From contig CM077824.1 in assembly GCA_039720395.1 (NCBI GenBank), positions 18,375,046-18,439,045 on the forward strand: a DNA stretch of 64,000 nt, given 5' to 3'. Under the pieces are notes generated by a model. It ran no database searches and was not told where the DNA came from. It saw only the letters and a program-made list of their open reading frames with translations. The position numbers and the translations under genes were made by a program. Origin of the DNA: Liquidambar formosana (Eukaryota > Streptophyta > Magnoliopsida > Saxifragales > Altingiaceae). Positions 1-11,819 of the stretch are shown here, one piece after another (position 1 is the stretch's first letter; each line of letters starts with the position of its first letter).

Positions 1-1320
1 CTTAGAGAGATATGATTGATGAAAACAAGGGAAATCAGAAAGCACAGTGGATAAAAATCAAGAATAAAATTCCATCTCTGCGGCTTGGCAGTGTGGAGGC
101 TTTTTAATTTTTGTAGTTCAGGTGAGTAAAATAATTAGAGAAAAATTTAATGGAAGCTATAGTCCCCAATATCAAAATTGTGCTTCACTTTTGTTTGTAA
201 AGAAATGAAAGCTACAATTACAGACTACAGAGTATTCAATATGATTGAAAGAATTACACAATAAAAGTCTGTTTAGTTACTGGGCTAGGGATAAAACCAA
301 GTGACCTAACACGTACCTTGTCCAATCAAATTTGAAAAATGTATATGGGTTTCAGGTTGGTCAAACATTGGTCCTATGAATCAGCTGATCAGGCTTCCAA
401 AACTTGAGTATGATATTGTCATGGGCATCACCTGCAGATTTGCTGGTGATCCAATAATAATTCTATGTGGCTTTCTAGATTTGCAGATGTGAGAATGTCA
501 TGAGCCTCACCCATAGCTAATTAACTAACAAATAATTTTGATACGATATTTTTTATTGCGCGGTCAATAAAAATGATTTTTGTCGATGAAGTTTGAAGAA
601 TCTGAATATTTTTTAGAACAAAAAGGTGATTTGGATTCAAATTTGGGAACGTCACACAATACTTCAAATTAGGGAATTATGCAGATTTGCAAATGATGGT
701 TGAACAATGTACACATAAACACAAGCACATGTGTGTGCATGATTACTTATAGTTTAAGTTAAACAAGAATGGATCTCTGCTCAAGACATTTTAGTTTCTG
801 ATCTTGCTTGTTAAAATGTTACTTTCCCAACTACCAAATGGTCTAAATGTATTGTGGACTCTATTGTATATAGCTTAATTTGGGCAATGGTGATTGTTCT
901 TATTATTATTATTATTAACAATTAGGGATATCCCAAGCCTTACTCTCACCGAAAGTTCAGCTAAGACTATTCCCCTTACGGCCTGTCGAGGTTTCAGACT
1001 ATTCTCCTACCGGTCCGTCAAGGTTTCAAATTAGTTTTTTAATCTAACATTACAATGTATATGGTACTACAATGTAATGTTTCTCATTAAGTATATGACT
1101 ACTGCTGACATGTTGGAGTCGACATTTTTCCCCTAACCAAAAAAAGGCCTTGCCTTAAGAAAGGTTGGAACTTGGAAATTTTGTACGGAGTATTAGTTTT
1201 TGGCTGATAAAATGGTCTGATGTATTGGCTGACCGACCAAAACTTTTGAGTATGATAGTCTTTGCTTCATTTTTTTAGTACCATATGCTTCATCATCTTG
1301 TACATTGTGAGAGGGTGATT
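1..1320. other. AT-rich intergenic DNA, no gene seen
   Basis: I see no gene in this stretch. There is a short (TTA)n-type run near 900-916. Around 965-1025 there is a short imperfect direct repeat of a 'cggcctgtcgaggtttcagactatt'-like block (two copies about 45 bp apart). No coding motif, tRNA or complete transposon was recognised. Confidence 0.5.
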
Positions 1321-1325
1321 ACTTT

Positions 1326-2039
1326 AAGGGAAAATTACACTTTGCCCCCTCAGTCTTTGGGTCAAAATCACGTTTCACTCCTCATCTACAAAATCCTACA
1401 AATACCCTCCGAGCTACTGGAAGACGATTATGGGCTGATAGTGTTAACGACATGAATGAAATGACAATAATGCCCTTATGGGTTGAGAAGCAAAATGACA
1501 TAAATACCCATCTTGTTTTCCCGCCGTGCTACTTCCAGCCAGATAAAGGCTTCCTAAGGAAGATTCGAGAGCACTTCTTTGCCTTTTCGTCTACCTGTCT
1601 CCATGGCTTCACAGTTGCACCATCATCACGATCATCACGATCTTTGAGTGGAAGCCTTCGTCCTTGCCGATCCTTCATTGCTATGAATGTGGTTCAAGAA
1701 TTTGCAGAGAAGAGAGAGAAAATATTAGTGAGCGGGTGTGAGGTTGAAGTAAGAGAAGAGAAATCTGATTTGTATGGGTAGAAAGAGAAAATGAGTGTGT
1801 GAGGGTGAGGGATAGCACATGAACCCTTATAAAAGGGCATTTTGGGTATAAAATGTGCTGATCTTATATTATGTGTGTCACACATGACTCTTTTTGTTAA
1901 ATTTATCATGGAAGTTTAACGGTTTGATAAAAAGTGTCGTTTTCTAGTAGTTCGGGGGGGTATTTGTAGGATTTTATAAATGAGAGGTAAAAAGTGATTT
2001 CGGCCCAAAGATTGAGGGGGCAAAGTGTAATTTTCCCTT
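1326..2039. mobile_element. TIR (MITE-like) DNA transposon with ~95 bp inverted ends
   Basis: The left end begins AAGGGAAAATTACACTTTGC and the right end is its reverse complement. The match continues for about 95 bp with roughly ten differences. The element is 714 bp and is flanked by a possible 5 bp target duplication ACTTT (1321-1325 and 2040-2044). The interior holds an open frame at 1452-1781 that matches no family I recognise, and there is no transposase. Ends of this type ('AATTACACTTTGCCCCC') are common in plant genomes. The superfamily is uncertain because a 5 bp duplication does not settle it. It is probably a non-autonomous element moved in trans. Confidence 0.7.
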
Positions 2040-2044
2040 ACTTT

Positions 2045-4690
2045 AATTAGTATATTCGTTTTAATCAGTTCAATTGGAATGAGAGCAAGTTGGATTCTTT
2101 TTGCGCGTGATATGTATGTTGGATTCTATCCGGACTACTACGTAATTATGATATTATATTTCTCATAACACCAAGAAATGAATTACTCCTGTATAAATGA
2201 AAAATGCTATTTGACTTGTACAAATGTTTTAAGATTCCAATTTTGCCTTCAAATGTATAGGATATTGGAAAAAAAAATGTAAAATACCTATAGAAAAAAG
2301 TATTTTAGGAAATCAGTTAAAAAGAGTCCTTGGCCTTTTAAATATGACTAATTACTGTACACGTGCGTTGCACATGGATTTTTTGTCGACAATAAAATGA
2401 TTTAAAGATTATCAATTATTTTTCCTAAATAAACATATAAAAGATCGATGCTTCCCAAGATCTTTTTAGCTTGAATAGGGATTAACCCTTTTCATGTAGC
2501 ATAGCCCCTCATCTAGTGATAATTATCTCTTCAATATTGTCCATATCGATTAAATATAAACTTTATTTACTTAAGAAAGGTTATGCAGCTATTTGTTTTT
2601 TAACATTTAATCCATATCAAGTATGAAGATTTGAGATGTTAAGAAATTATTTATTACTCTATAAAAGGTTTTAGTCCGTGTACATCAAATGATCTGGAAA
2701 GAAATCCTAATACATAATGACACGTAACTATCAAGAATCTTGACAAATAACTTACTCATTGTCCACCAATTTTTTACACATCTACAATAAGAAACATATC
2801 AATAAAGAAGTAAAAAAAAGAATAATTAGAACCAAAATAAATGGAGAAAGTATATACTTAAACTCTAGAGAGAATTTAATTTGGTTGAATTCTTAACCAT
2901 ATGGCAAGTCTATTGTAACGTAAAAATTATATGCAAAAGAATAAACTAAATTTATTAATGAATTAGTAGTTTATATAATGTGACTTACACATTAACAAAT
3001 TCTAATACATTTTGGATCACTTAAAGAATAAGTACATGCTCAAAAAGATAAGAGTCCTAACACCATATTACTATCATCAAATATTATTCTACTTCATCCA
3101 AATGAAATTTTACTACTACCTCTCTTCAACTTCTTTGTATTTTTATTTATTTATTTATTTTTTTGCTGAAAAATCTATGGATCCCCACTTTGTAGCGAGA
3201 CATTCCACAATGCATCATTGGAGCTCAACATCCCATTAATTGAAACAACCAAAGATAACGTAGCATGAAAACTAATCTTATGATTCAAAAAATAGGAAAA
3301 ATTACAAATCAAAAAATAAGGCAAGATGCCTCATCAAGAACATTTAAAAACCTAAGGCCCTTGTTCTCTGACCCACCCCTCAAATCACCCATAAACAGAG
3401 TAATCTTAAGAAGAAAATTTTAATCTGCAAGAAAAAATCAGAAAGACAACATAGAGATTAAGCATTTTTTAAAAAAATAATAATAAAATAAAATACATAC
3501 CTCTTACAAGGGATTTTTTTATCAGCAAGAAAAAATTAAAAAGAGAATGAGCATATAAAAATAGCTGTTCAATTCCCATCGGATATTTCCAAGAGCAATT
3601 TTTCATTAAAAGAAAAAATATAATTAGATGATTTATCACGTAAAATAAAGGGTTTAACATTCAAACACAAAAACATTTTACCAAATTGCTTATGAAAGTC
3701 TACCAATCAAATCAAAAGTAAGTCAAAATACTCACAGCATAAATAAAAATTACAAAACCAAAAACTTGAATAAAAAAAACTCTAGGAAAGATATATAGAA
3801 TTTAAATGAAATATGATTGCATTAAATTAATTTCTCAAATGAACAAAATTAAATAAAACCTAATGTGATTATTAGCATTTAAACAAAAACCCAACTCAAC
3901 AAATTTCCAGTACAGTACCATATATATATTATAATTTGCAAAGCAAAACTTACTAGAGAAGGAAAAAGTCGCCTTTAATGGAAAAGGTGGAGAAAAGGTT
4001 GAAGTTACTCTTGATGGAGAAAGTGGAATTTACAATCCGGCTGTTTATTTATTATATACAAATTATAGTTTTTATTTCCTTAGAATTCCTATCTGGGTTT
4101 GGTTTTATTTAATTATTATATGAATTATAGTTTCCTTAGAATTCTTATTAAGGTATGTGTTTTATATTGTTATATTTCTTATATATGCAGAAAAGTAGTT
4201 GTATAGTTTCTTTAGAATTCCTATTAAAATATGTATTTTATATTGTTGTATTTCCTATATATGCAGAAGGGCAGTTGTGTATTTAAAAATTAAAATAAGG
4301 ATATATTAATCAATTAAAAGTTTTTCTTACATTCATATTTTTATAGGTAGTATAGATATAGATATAGATATAGATATAGATAGATAATAATTTAAAACAT
4401 CCTAAATAGGAAAGGAGTATAATAAAATTAGGGCAGGGATCGAGTATAATAAGGAACCTAAGGGAGTAGGCCATAAACGTCTCAGAAAACGTTACCCACG
4501 AAAATCCTTTGGGCTAGTAATTAGGGAGGGAAGGACTATACGTGCAGAAGGAATTAGTGCGCAACAAAAAAAAAAAAAAAAAAAAAAATGGGTAGTGTAT
4601 ACCTAAGGACTTACTGTGAGTCCTCTGTCTTTCACGTCAAGAAAAGGGCTCATTAGGTTTTGTTGCCCAACTCCCTACTTGTCACTTTAG
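2045..4690. other. AT-rich intergenic DNA with microsatellites and repeat fragments
   Basis: There is no gene here. At 2357-2380 the text 'acacgtgcgttgcacatgg' resembles the conserved end of common plant repeats that recur at 47211, 47297 and 50147. At 4017-4345 lies a diverged copy of a repeat also present near 49870-50125 and 51470-51660, with shared 'tatagtttccttagaatt' and 'ttttataggtagtata' blocks. A (GATATA)n run is at about 4356-4385. An A-tract of about 23 bases (4566-4588) lies about 110 bp upstream of the F-box start. Confidence 0.45.
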
Positions 4691-4699
4691 GCAATCGCA

Positions 4700-5914
4700 A
4701 TGCAAAGAAGTAGAGTGGCAATCACGCTCGAGCCTCTGATACAAGAACATGAAGAAGAAAGATTTGGAGAATCAGAGGAAAAGACGATCGCCTATCGACA
4801 GCAAAGGACAAGTGATGGTGATGGTGGTGGCGATCGCATGTCAAAACTCCCACGCTACGTCCTCATGGACATCTTATGCGTACTGCCCATCAAATCCTTA
4901 ATCTGTTGCAGCTGCGTGTGTAAGGCATGGCGATTTGGTACTAGAGTCTAGACCCTCTCTTTGGTAGATTGCACCTCACAAAAGCAGCACCCACCCCCAT
5001 TCTTGTGTTTCAAGTCGGTGGTTTCGAAAGAAAACTCTGTATGGTTGAGGCAGAAGCTTGTCGTCATGATGCTAAGGAAAAGGGTTCGTATGGGTCCTAA
5101 TATTCCAAAAGTTGTACATACAAATTGTGGGTTCGTGCAACGGCTTGCTTTGCTTGTTCGATGACCATTCAGCATGTGAAATTTATGTCCTCGTTTTTGG
5201 ATTTAGCTCCAAAACTAACCAATAAAAAGTGTCTAGGGTCTTTTGTCGCGAGCACTGTGGAGAACTCCTTCGACGCAAATGGCAGGCGGAGATGTACACG
5301 GTTGGCACAACTGGCACATGGAGAAGTATGGGTTATGCCCCGTATTATTTCCCTTATGGCGGATTATCTGGCATTTTTCTCAATGGTGTTCTTCATTGGT
5401 TTGGGCTTGATGATAATGGTTCTACACTAATATGTGCCATTGACATTGGAAACGAGCCATTCCAAGCAATCACACTGCCCCCTGTTTCATTCTCAGAACG
5501 AGGGAGTGCAATTCATTGGGTAGACATTGGGGTTATAGGAGCTTGTCTCTATATATGTGCTCCTGACGCTGATTTCCTCATTCTGTTGTTGAAATAAGGG
5601 TGACGAAGGATTATGGTGTCAAGGAGTCTTGGACCAAAGAATTTGTTAAACATCCAACATCGGAAAGTTTGTGGGCACAAAGAAGGCTTCAACTAATTAC
5701 ATATTCTAGAAACAAAGAAACTTTGATGCCATATAATCAATCTGTTCTGATTTCTTATAATCCTAGAACAGGAAGTATGACAAAGCTAATTGATTCTGGA
5801 TTTCGATCGTGGATTGAAGTTTTTCATCATATTCCAAGCTTTCTTTCACTGAAAGACATCATGATGGGAGAGAGCTCAAAGAGTCAAAAGGTGTTAAATG
5901 CCCATTCAAGATAA
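4700..5914 (+). pseudogene. F-box / F-box-associated (FBA) domain protein, disrupted copy 1
   Basis: F-box proteins are substrate adaptors of SCF E3 ubiquitin ligases. The open frame from ATG 4700 has a variable, acidic N-terminus and then an F-box around residues 49-77 (LPRYVLMDILCVLPIKSL...CVCKAWR). It ends at a stop at 4949-4951. The FBA-like body continues in other frames: 4961-5164, then 5229-5597 (containing WRSMGYAPYYFP and GVLHWFGLDDNGS), then 5600-5914 (KDYGVKESWTKEF and a SLKDIMMGESSKSQ tail). At least two stops or frame changes separate these pieces. Compared with copy 2 (15005-15901), copy 1 lacks much of the segment after the HTNCGF motif (the block around 15090-15170 is reduced). 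The frame breaks mean no full-length product is expected unless splicing removes them. It lies tail to tail with the kinase gene at 6355. Confidence 0.8.
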
Positions 5915-6358
5915 AAATTTCTTATTCTTAGTTATTGCAAATTATTAGAACAATTCCCTTAATATTATTGCAATCAGAAAGTGTTGTGTTTATTTTAAGG
6001 CATTATCAAAACCGGCTGTTATGATTAAACAATCTTTTGCATATTTTTGAATTTTACAACAGTTGATCTCATTATATAATTTTCAGTACAAGTGTATGAA
6101 TGCATATAAGATTTTGTGGTTGAATGAATCATATGATGTGTTACATAAATGTGTATCTGCTAAATTTGTACCCACAACTCTGTTCTTTCAGGATGGTATT
6201 TGGATAACACTTCCATGTATGCTGAAAAAAAAATTTACTCTTTAACTTTTCCCGTGTCCATGTCTGCTGTTCTGGTTAGGAGTGTTTAGCAGCAATTTTT
6301 TAGGCTTGGAGATGTTCCAATGTTGCTAAAACCTCTGCCATTCGTGGCCTGACTTTAG
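5075..6358. repeat. Segmental duplication, copy 1 (partner at 15002-16386)
   Basis: This block holds the F-box body, its 3' flank and the last ~55 bases of the opposite-strand kinase reading frame. It aligns along its length with 15002-16386. The 3' edge in both copies is the antisense of the kinase coding end ('...gccattcgtggcctgactttag' here, '...gccattagtggcctgactttaa' there). Copy 1 is the likely source because only here does the kinase gene continue. Confidence 0.85.
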
Positions 6359-9300
6359 CCTCTGTGCTTAGGCACTGTAAGGCGAGGGTAACAGCCATGC
6401 GTGCTTCTTTCCTGATGCACCTCCAACCTGTGGTCTATAATCTGGAATAATATCCGTTTGTTGCCCAAATATGATTTTGCAAATTCTACCAGATTCACCT
6501 CTTCACGGGGTCTGTTTGTGTCTAAGGCATGACGGCCAGACAATAATTCCAGCAACAAAACCCCAAAGCTGTAGACATCACTTTTTGCCGTTGCCTGACC
6601 TGTTCAGCAGTGGAATTTTGGTAACAGGTTACCGTAACATATTGACATATAAGATATATGAAGCGTATTCCATTTACTGATGCATCACAAAATATAATGC
6701 ATGCAGTGAAGATAATGAAACTAAGGACTTGGACCACTTAGGCATCCTATTTTATGAACAGAGGCTTGTATATGAAAAATTGGAACACAATAACAAATGG
6801 ATCTTACTATAGATATCTTCATCTTGACAAATTAGGATCATATAAAGATTTTAGACCCCAATTTTATATTGTAATTCTAAAATGAACAAATAATATTGAA
6901 AAAATTGCCAGAGAATAAAAGAAAATCACATAATCATGATGATTTTTGGCAATGACAATCCTCTTCAATGACATCTTATCCAGTAACCAAGAGAGAGAGA
7001 GAGCATATGTGATTGTCTGTGTAAATGGGATTATATGCTAGGGAAAAGGGTTATTTCCAAGGTTCCAACCCTGGTGCAAGTTTTCTTCTTCTAGGAAACA
7101 ACAAATAGGATTTCAGAAACCATCTCAGTTTCATCATAATATTAATGATGTCCAATGACAAGTTATTCAAATCATAGAAAATTTAGAAACATATGTCAAG
7201 ATAGCAAGTTAAGCAATAACAGCTCTAGACATAGGCAATTGACAGACCTGTAGCAATATATTCAGGTGCTGTATAAGCGTCTATGACTTGAGTGGACACA
7301 GAAAACCTATCACCAGTGAAGCCTGCCTTACCCAAACACCAATTAGACAATTTTGCATTGAAATCCTGCACTCCGAAGCATAATTAATGCATTAATTAAC
7401 TAAATCTTAAGGGAATGAAATACAAACTTTTGCCAAAAGTAGTAAAACATTTCATTTCTTTCTATTTGGTGTACCGAGTCTACTAGGATATTATAAGGCC
7501 TGAAATCGAGATAAATGACATGTGATTCGGCATCATGCAGAAAACAGAGCCCTCTAGCAACACTTATGGCAACTTTGATCCTCACCGCCCAAGGAAGTGG
7601 CTGGGTCCACCCTGCCAAATAAAACATAGCATCAGAAATCACCAAGAGTTTTCATAGCCACACCAAGGAACTTTCATGGTGTTCAGATAGGCACCAAAAG
7701 TAGCAGATGAAAAGACTCCATAAGAGCTCATCAATCATCACTACTACATCATGCCGGAGTTGTGTGTGCATCTTTGCACACATGTGTGTTGTTAAAATCA
7801 TAGATCAGAGTTTAAAACATACTAAAAAGAAGCAATCAATTTGAATCTAAAATTTATAAATGAACTAAGTATGACAAATTTGCACTCTCAGATTGGCCAG
7901 CCTTTCCTCCAAGAATGATGAGCATATAATCTCCCAAAATATAGTGGCTGCACACAGAACCATTAAGTCCTTTTAACTTGGTCAAAACTCAAAAGATTGT
8001 TGTTCAAATATGTCAAGCAGATGCTGAGGTAGTAGTGATCTATTCCATCTTATTTGGCCAACGGTTTTCCAAAGAAGCTCTGTACTTTGATTTAACACAC
8101 TTGGCAATGCATCATCAGATGTAGATATTAGGAAGACAACAACTGTGCAAATCTTTTACCAAATTTGGGAGTATATAAGGATAATCTATGTGCAATCTTG
8201 GACTTCCATCATATTAAATTAAGGGCCCAGATTTTTGCATATCAAAAAGGGTAATCTTTCCGGATGGGTCAATAATTGTGTCTTCTTATGATTGCATGAA
8301 TTTTTATTTATTTATTTTTTTGGGGGGTGGGGGGGAGGGGAAGGCAGAGAACAAACATAAGGTGTAAAGAAATCGAATGGAATGGAATATCAAGTTAGAT
8401 AAGGACAAACACCAATGATGTAATCCCATTAATATGAACAAAGAATACGAAGGATTATGGATCAGCAATGTTGTTTGGAAAATATATTGGAATGGGCTAC
8501 TTACCTCTAAAAAGATGATTCTCCAAGTTCCTTTTGCACATGAACTCATAAACCAAAATCCGGTTATCTCCATCCAAACAATACCCAATCAGTTTAACCA
8601 GATTTGGATGATGAAATTGGCCAAGATAAATAATTTCCTTCTGAAACCAATGGGCCATCAGTAAATGGGCCAATCAAGAGAGAGTGAAATAATAAAGAAG
8701 AAAAAGAAAGAAGCCTCCAGTGGCACCCAAAGACTTGTTTTTCATCCCCCACTCATTTTACACTTTAAATTTTATGAAAAATATATAAGGTTTTCATAAA
8801 AACTGATCACGATGTCTATAAGAAAACATCATTTTGAACAACTTTTTGGAAGAAATTTTTTTCAAAATCTATCGTTTAAGTAGACTTTTTAGTTATTTAT
8901 GAAGCGAATACTATAATTGGCAAAAAAATCTACTTAAACGATATATTTTGGAAAAATTTATTCTAAAAAGTTGCTCAAAATGATGTTTTCTAATACCATA
9001 TGTAATCAGTTTTTATGAAAACCTTCTATATTTTTCATAAAACCTTAAAATGTAAAATAAGTGGAGGATGAAAAGCAAGTCTTGGGTGCCAATAGAGACC
9101 CCTGAAAAAGAAACAGCATACCAGCCACTCATTGTCACCTAGGAAACCTTCACCCGTACAGTTGAGTACCTTGACAGCAATAGCCATTCCAAATCCAAGC
9201 TTTGTAGCGGCAAGGGTTTTTTCATCAATCCATCCTTTGTAGACATGGCCGGATTTTCCTACCCCAATAAGAGCACTGGGACGGAAGTTTCTAGTGGCAT

Positions 9301-11601
9301 TCTTTAGCTCATTAAATGAGAAGGCTTTCAGACCAGGGGTGGACAATATTTCACATTCAGATATCAAAATAGGAAGACTTTCAGCATAGCTTGTTTCGCT
9401 GCAAGATCGGGCGGTCAGGCTGGAACAAGCTGAAGAATCAAATCCTCCTTTAGTGGCATTCCTTAGCTCATTATATGAGAAAGCTTTCAGATCAGGAGCT
9501 GACAATATTTCACGTTCAGATATTGAAGTAGAAAGACTTTCAGCATAGCTTGTTTCGCTGCAAGATTGGGCGGTCGGGCTGGAATGAGCTGAAGAATCAA
9601 ATCCTCCTTTAGTGGCATTCCTTAGCTCATTATATGAGAAAGCTTTCAGATCAGGAGCTGACAATATTTCACGTTCAGATATTGACGTAGAAAGACTTTC
9701 AGCATAGCTCGTTTCGCTGCATGATTGGTCGGACAGGCTGGAACGAGCTGAAGACAGGCTGGCTTTGCTGATAATTTCTAAGTGTTCTGAGGTTGGTAGG
9801 GAAGAGGAAAAGGGATTACGCTATTGCATAAATAACAAATCATGGTCCAACAATAATCTAAACTCAAATTTGCCTACAATCTTATGGCATATTTGGTTGT
9901 CCAATTCAAAATTAAACAATTTAAGAAATTTTATATAGGGTTGAAGGCATAAATATATCATCTTGAATTATAATATTTTAAAAATTGTAGTCATCATTCT
10001 AATTGATGTTGTAGAATCAATTTTAAGAAATTCATGAAATACCACTATTTTGAATTGCCACTCTTATTTGTGATGATAACTATCATTTTCTTGAATTTGT
10101 TGATTCAATATGATAAAGTATGCCTTCAACCCTATGTAAAATTTCTTGAATTGTTTAATTTCAAATTGGACAACCAAACAGGCCATTAGTGTACACACAA
10201 ATTCTGAATTTGAAATCAGACAGATTAATAAAATTAAAATTAAAAATAAAATAAAAACAAAACAAAAAGGGGACAGATCATTAGCTACTCTATCACATAG
10301 ATCGATCCGACCCCAATGCTGAAAGTTTCCTAGTTTGATCATTAGCTACTCTATCACCAAATATGCTTATAATTTAGACGGATTCATATTTGGTGCGGCT
10401 ACTTTTACTGCATGATACGGTAAATGTAGAATCAATGACACGTGGCAAGGAAGAGAAATGGAGGGCTATTAGGCCTTGGGCGTCAAATGCATCTCCGATT
10501 TAGACATGGTGTGGATTACGTGCAAGCAATAAGTAGATCACATAAAAAAGGTATGAGAGACAGTACCAGTTCGCAAAGTGGCATTGATATATTTTGACCA
10601 AATTTGATTAATTGAATTCAATATTCTGATATTTTGCTTAATTGCTCATTAAGTTGTTTATTGCATGCAATGGGTTTATTGAATTCTTGCTTGTGGTTGA
10701 ATAGGCAGAAATGAGATTTAATTGAACAAATTTTTTTAATTGGTAAGATTTTTTATAATACCTATTCAAACCCCCCCCCCCCCCCCCCTTCTCTTCTCCT
10801 CCCCTTTTCTAGGTCTTTGCAAATCCATAACCCCGAAATTTCAAAGGAAAAAAAGGTCGATTATCCATTAGACCTAAATCTTAGACCCTGAACAAGAACT
10901 GAAATGTACAAGTAGCAAATATCCATTAGAATACTAAGCAAAACAATCAAATAATTAATTATAAGCATCAACGGCTAAATACAAATACAAGTTCACATTC
11001 AATAATTGAGACCCACCCAAAAAATCCATCATCTAATAAGGGTAAGGCAAGAGAAGGGTATGAAGACCCCTAATAATGAACCCACTATTCTCAATTGGAC
11101 TTGGACGGAAACACTGGGTAAAACCAGCAGCAAAGAAAAATCAAAAGAATTCACTGATCCATTGTTTTCAAATTGGCGAAAATTGAAAATTCAGCTGACT
11201 GATTGAGAAATTTGAAGAAATTGAGCAGAAAAAACTTTAAATTTTAAATTTAAAAAATAAAAATAAATAAATAATAAAAAATCGGATTGTCCGAACTCCG
11301 AATTCCACTTATTATGAAGCAATTTCAGAAAGTTTTGGAGTCCAAAAAAAGAAGAATTAAACCCAAATGAACGTGTATTCAAGCTAAACAGAAAATAAAA
11401 ACACTACACTCAAAGCAAGTCCAGAAAGTAATTCTGTAATATAGATATCAAAAACCCAGAACAAGCAAAACCCTCAAGAAGGTTCAATCCAAAAACCAAG
11501 TAGTTGTGGTTCAATGAACTTAACAGAAAAACAAAACAAAAAAGAAAACATATACAAATATAATATTTACCAGAAGTGAAATGGGAAGTTTGAACGGCCA
11601 T
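6355..11601 (-). CDS. RLCK-VII-like receptor-like cytoplasmic kinase, probable pseudokinase
   Basis: The inferred CDS joins 11601-11571, 9786-9122, 8640-8505, 7611-7475, 7365-7248 and 6599-6355 (443 codons). All junctions are GT-AG and in phase. Exon 1 ([10 protein letters not shown]) is my inference: phase 1, good start context, and a strong polypyrimidine acceptor before 9786. Residues about 20-160 are Ser-rich and contain a 53-residue unit present three times. The kinase domain has Gly-loop G185/G187/G190, Lys216, Glu234, Tyr-Leu-Asp 311-313 in place of the usual YRD, Asn318, NWC 331-333 in place of DFG, and APE 356-358. The VIb lysine is Arg315. Loss of the DFG Asp predicts weak or no phosphotransfer. 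Such kinases normally act at the plasma membrane below immune or growth receptors; no N-myristoylation (MGxxx) start was found. A +1 frame change near 6425 replaces the last ~33 residues of the domain with a 21-residue tail. The remaining correct frame ([20 protein letters not shown]...) is still readable down to about 6305. Confidence 0.8.
8710..9103. mobile_element. Foldback MITE (Mutator-like) in kinase intron 2
   Basis: This 394 bp near-palindromic element is flanked by a 9-10 bp target duplication GAAAAAGAAA (8700-8709 and 9104-9113), as expected for MULE-type elements. The arms hold 'caaaatctatcgtttaa' and its inverse 'ttaaacgatatattttg', separated by a short loop near 8900. It shares this core with the element at 21150-21547. 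It sits within 20 bp of the exon 2 splice donor (9121), so the whole intron is little more than the insertion. Confidence 0.85.
9312..9760 (-). repeat. In-frame 159 bp tandem repeat inside the kinase gene
   Basis: The spacing between matching points (9312, 9471, 9630) is exactly 159 bp, which is 53 codons. Units 1 and 2 read [20 protein letters not shown] followed by [12 protein letters not shown] and a Ser-rich stretch ending [11 protein letters not shown]. The third unit ([20 protein letters not shown]) runs on into the real kinase domain. Upstream a partial unit ([14 protein letters not shown]) is also present. Units 1 and 2 are nearly identical, so the expansion is younger than the family divergence. 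Confidence 0.9.
9884..10194. mobile_element. Palindromic MITE, hAT-like ends
   Basis: The left arm 'atggcatatttggttgtccaattcaaaattaaac' is mirrored at the right by the complement of 'atggcctgtttggttgtccaatttgaaattaaac'. Inner blocks ('agggttgaaggca') are mirrored too. The 'ggcctgtttggttgtc' end is typical of plant hAT-type MITEs. I could not identify a clear 8 bp target duplication. It lies in the inferred first intron of the kinase gene. Confidence 0.7.
10200..11560. other. Inferred long first intron of the kinase gene
   Basis: No coding motif was found. A C-tract of about 19 bases (10770-10788) is followed by pyrimidine-rich sequence. If exon 1 at 11571-11601 is right, all of this is intronic. 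If it is wrong, this is 5' flanking DNA. The open frames here (11006-11206, 11191-11382, 11410-11637) show no protein-family signal. Confidence 0.4.
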
Positions 11602-11790
11602 TTCAATGCTCAGAAGATGGACTTTTTCTTTCAACACCCACTCGTCTGTTGTTTAACAATCAGCAAGCCTCATCATCCTAAAAACATCTCAACCCTCAAA
11701 CCCACATATGATGATGAAGCAGAAATGGGTAGCTTCTGTAGCTCTAAATTTTCTTTGGAGAATCCGTAATAACAGAAAAAATAAAAATAA
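11602..11790 (-). promoter_or_regulatory. Probable 5' leader/promoter side of the kinase gene
   Basis: Upstream of the inferred ATG (11599-11601) the minus strand reads through a pyrimidine/purine-mixed leader without an obvious TATA box in the first 150 bp. Further upstream, at about 11780-12000, AATAAT-type repeats begin. This is a positional assignment only. Confidence 0.25.
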
Positions 11791-11819
11791 AAATAAAAGA
11801 GGAGGAAAGAAGAAAAGGA

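Noticed and set aside
1452..1781. 109-codon open frame inside the first TIR element
   Set aside because: No domain, and it begins within the terminal repeat of a non-autonomous element. Likely chance.
9786..9834. Alternative kinase exon 2 start at 'caatag/CGTAATCCC'
   Set aside because: It does not keep phase with the only plausible upstream exon (11601-11571); the acceptor at 9787-9788 has a far better pyrimidine tract and is in phase. An MGxxx-type first exon was looked for up to 12 kb and not found.
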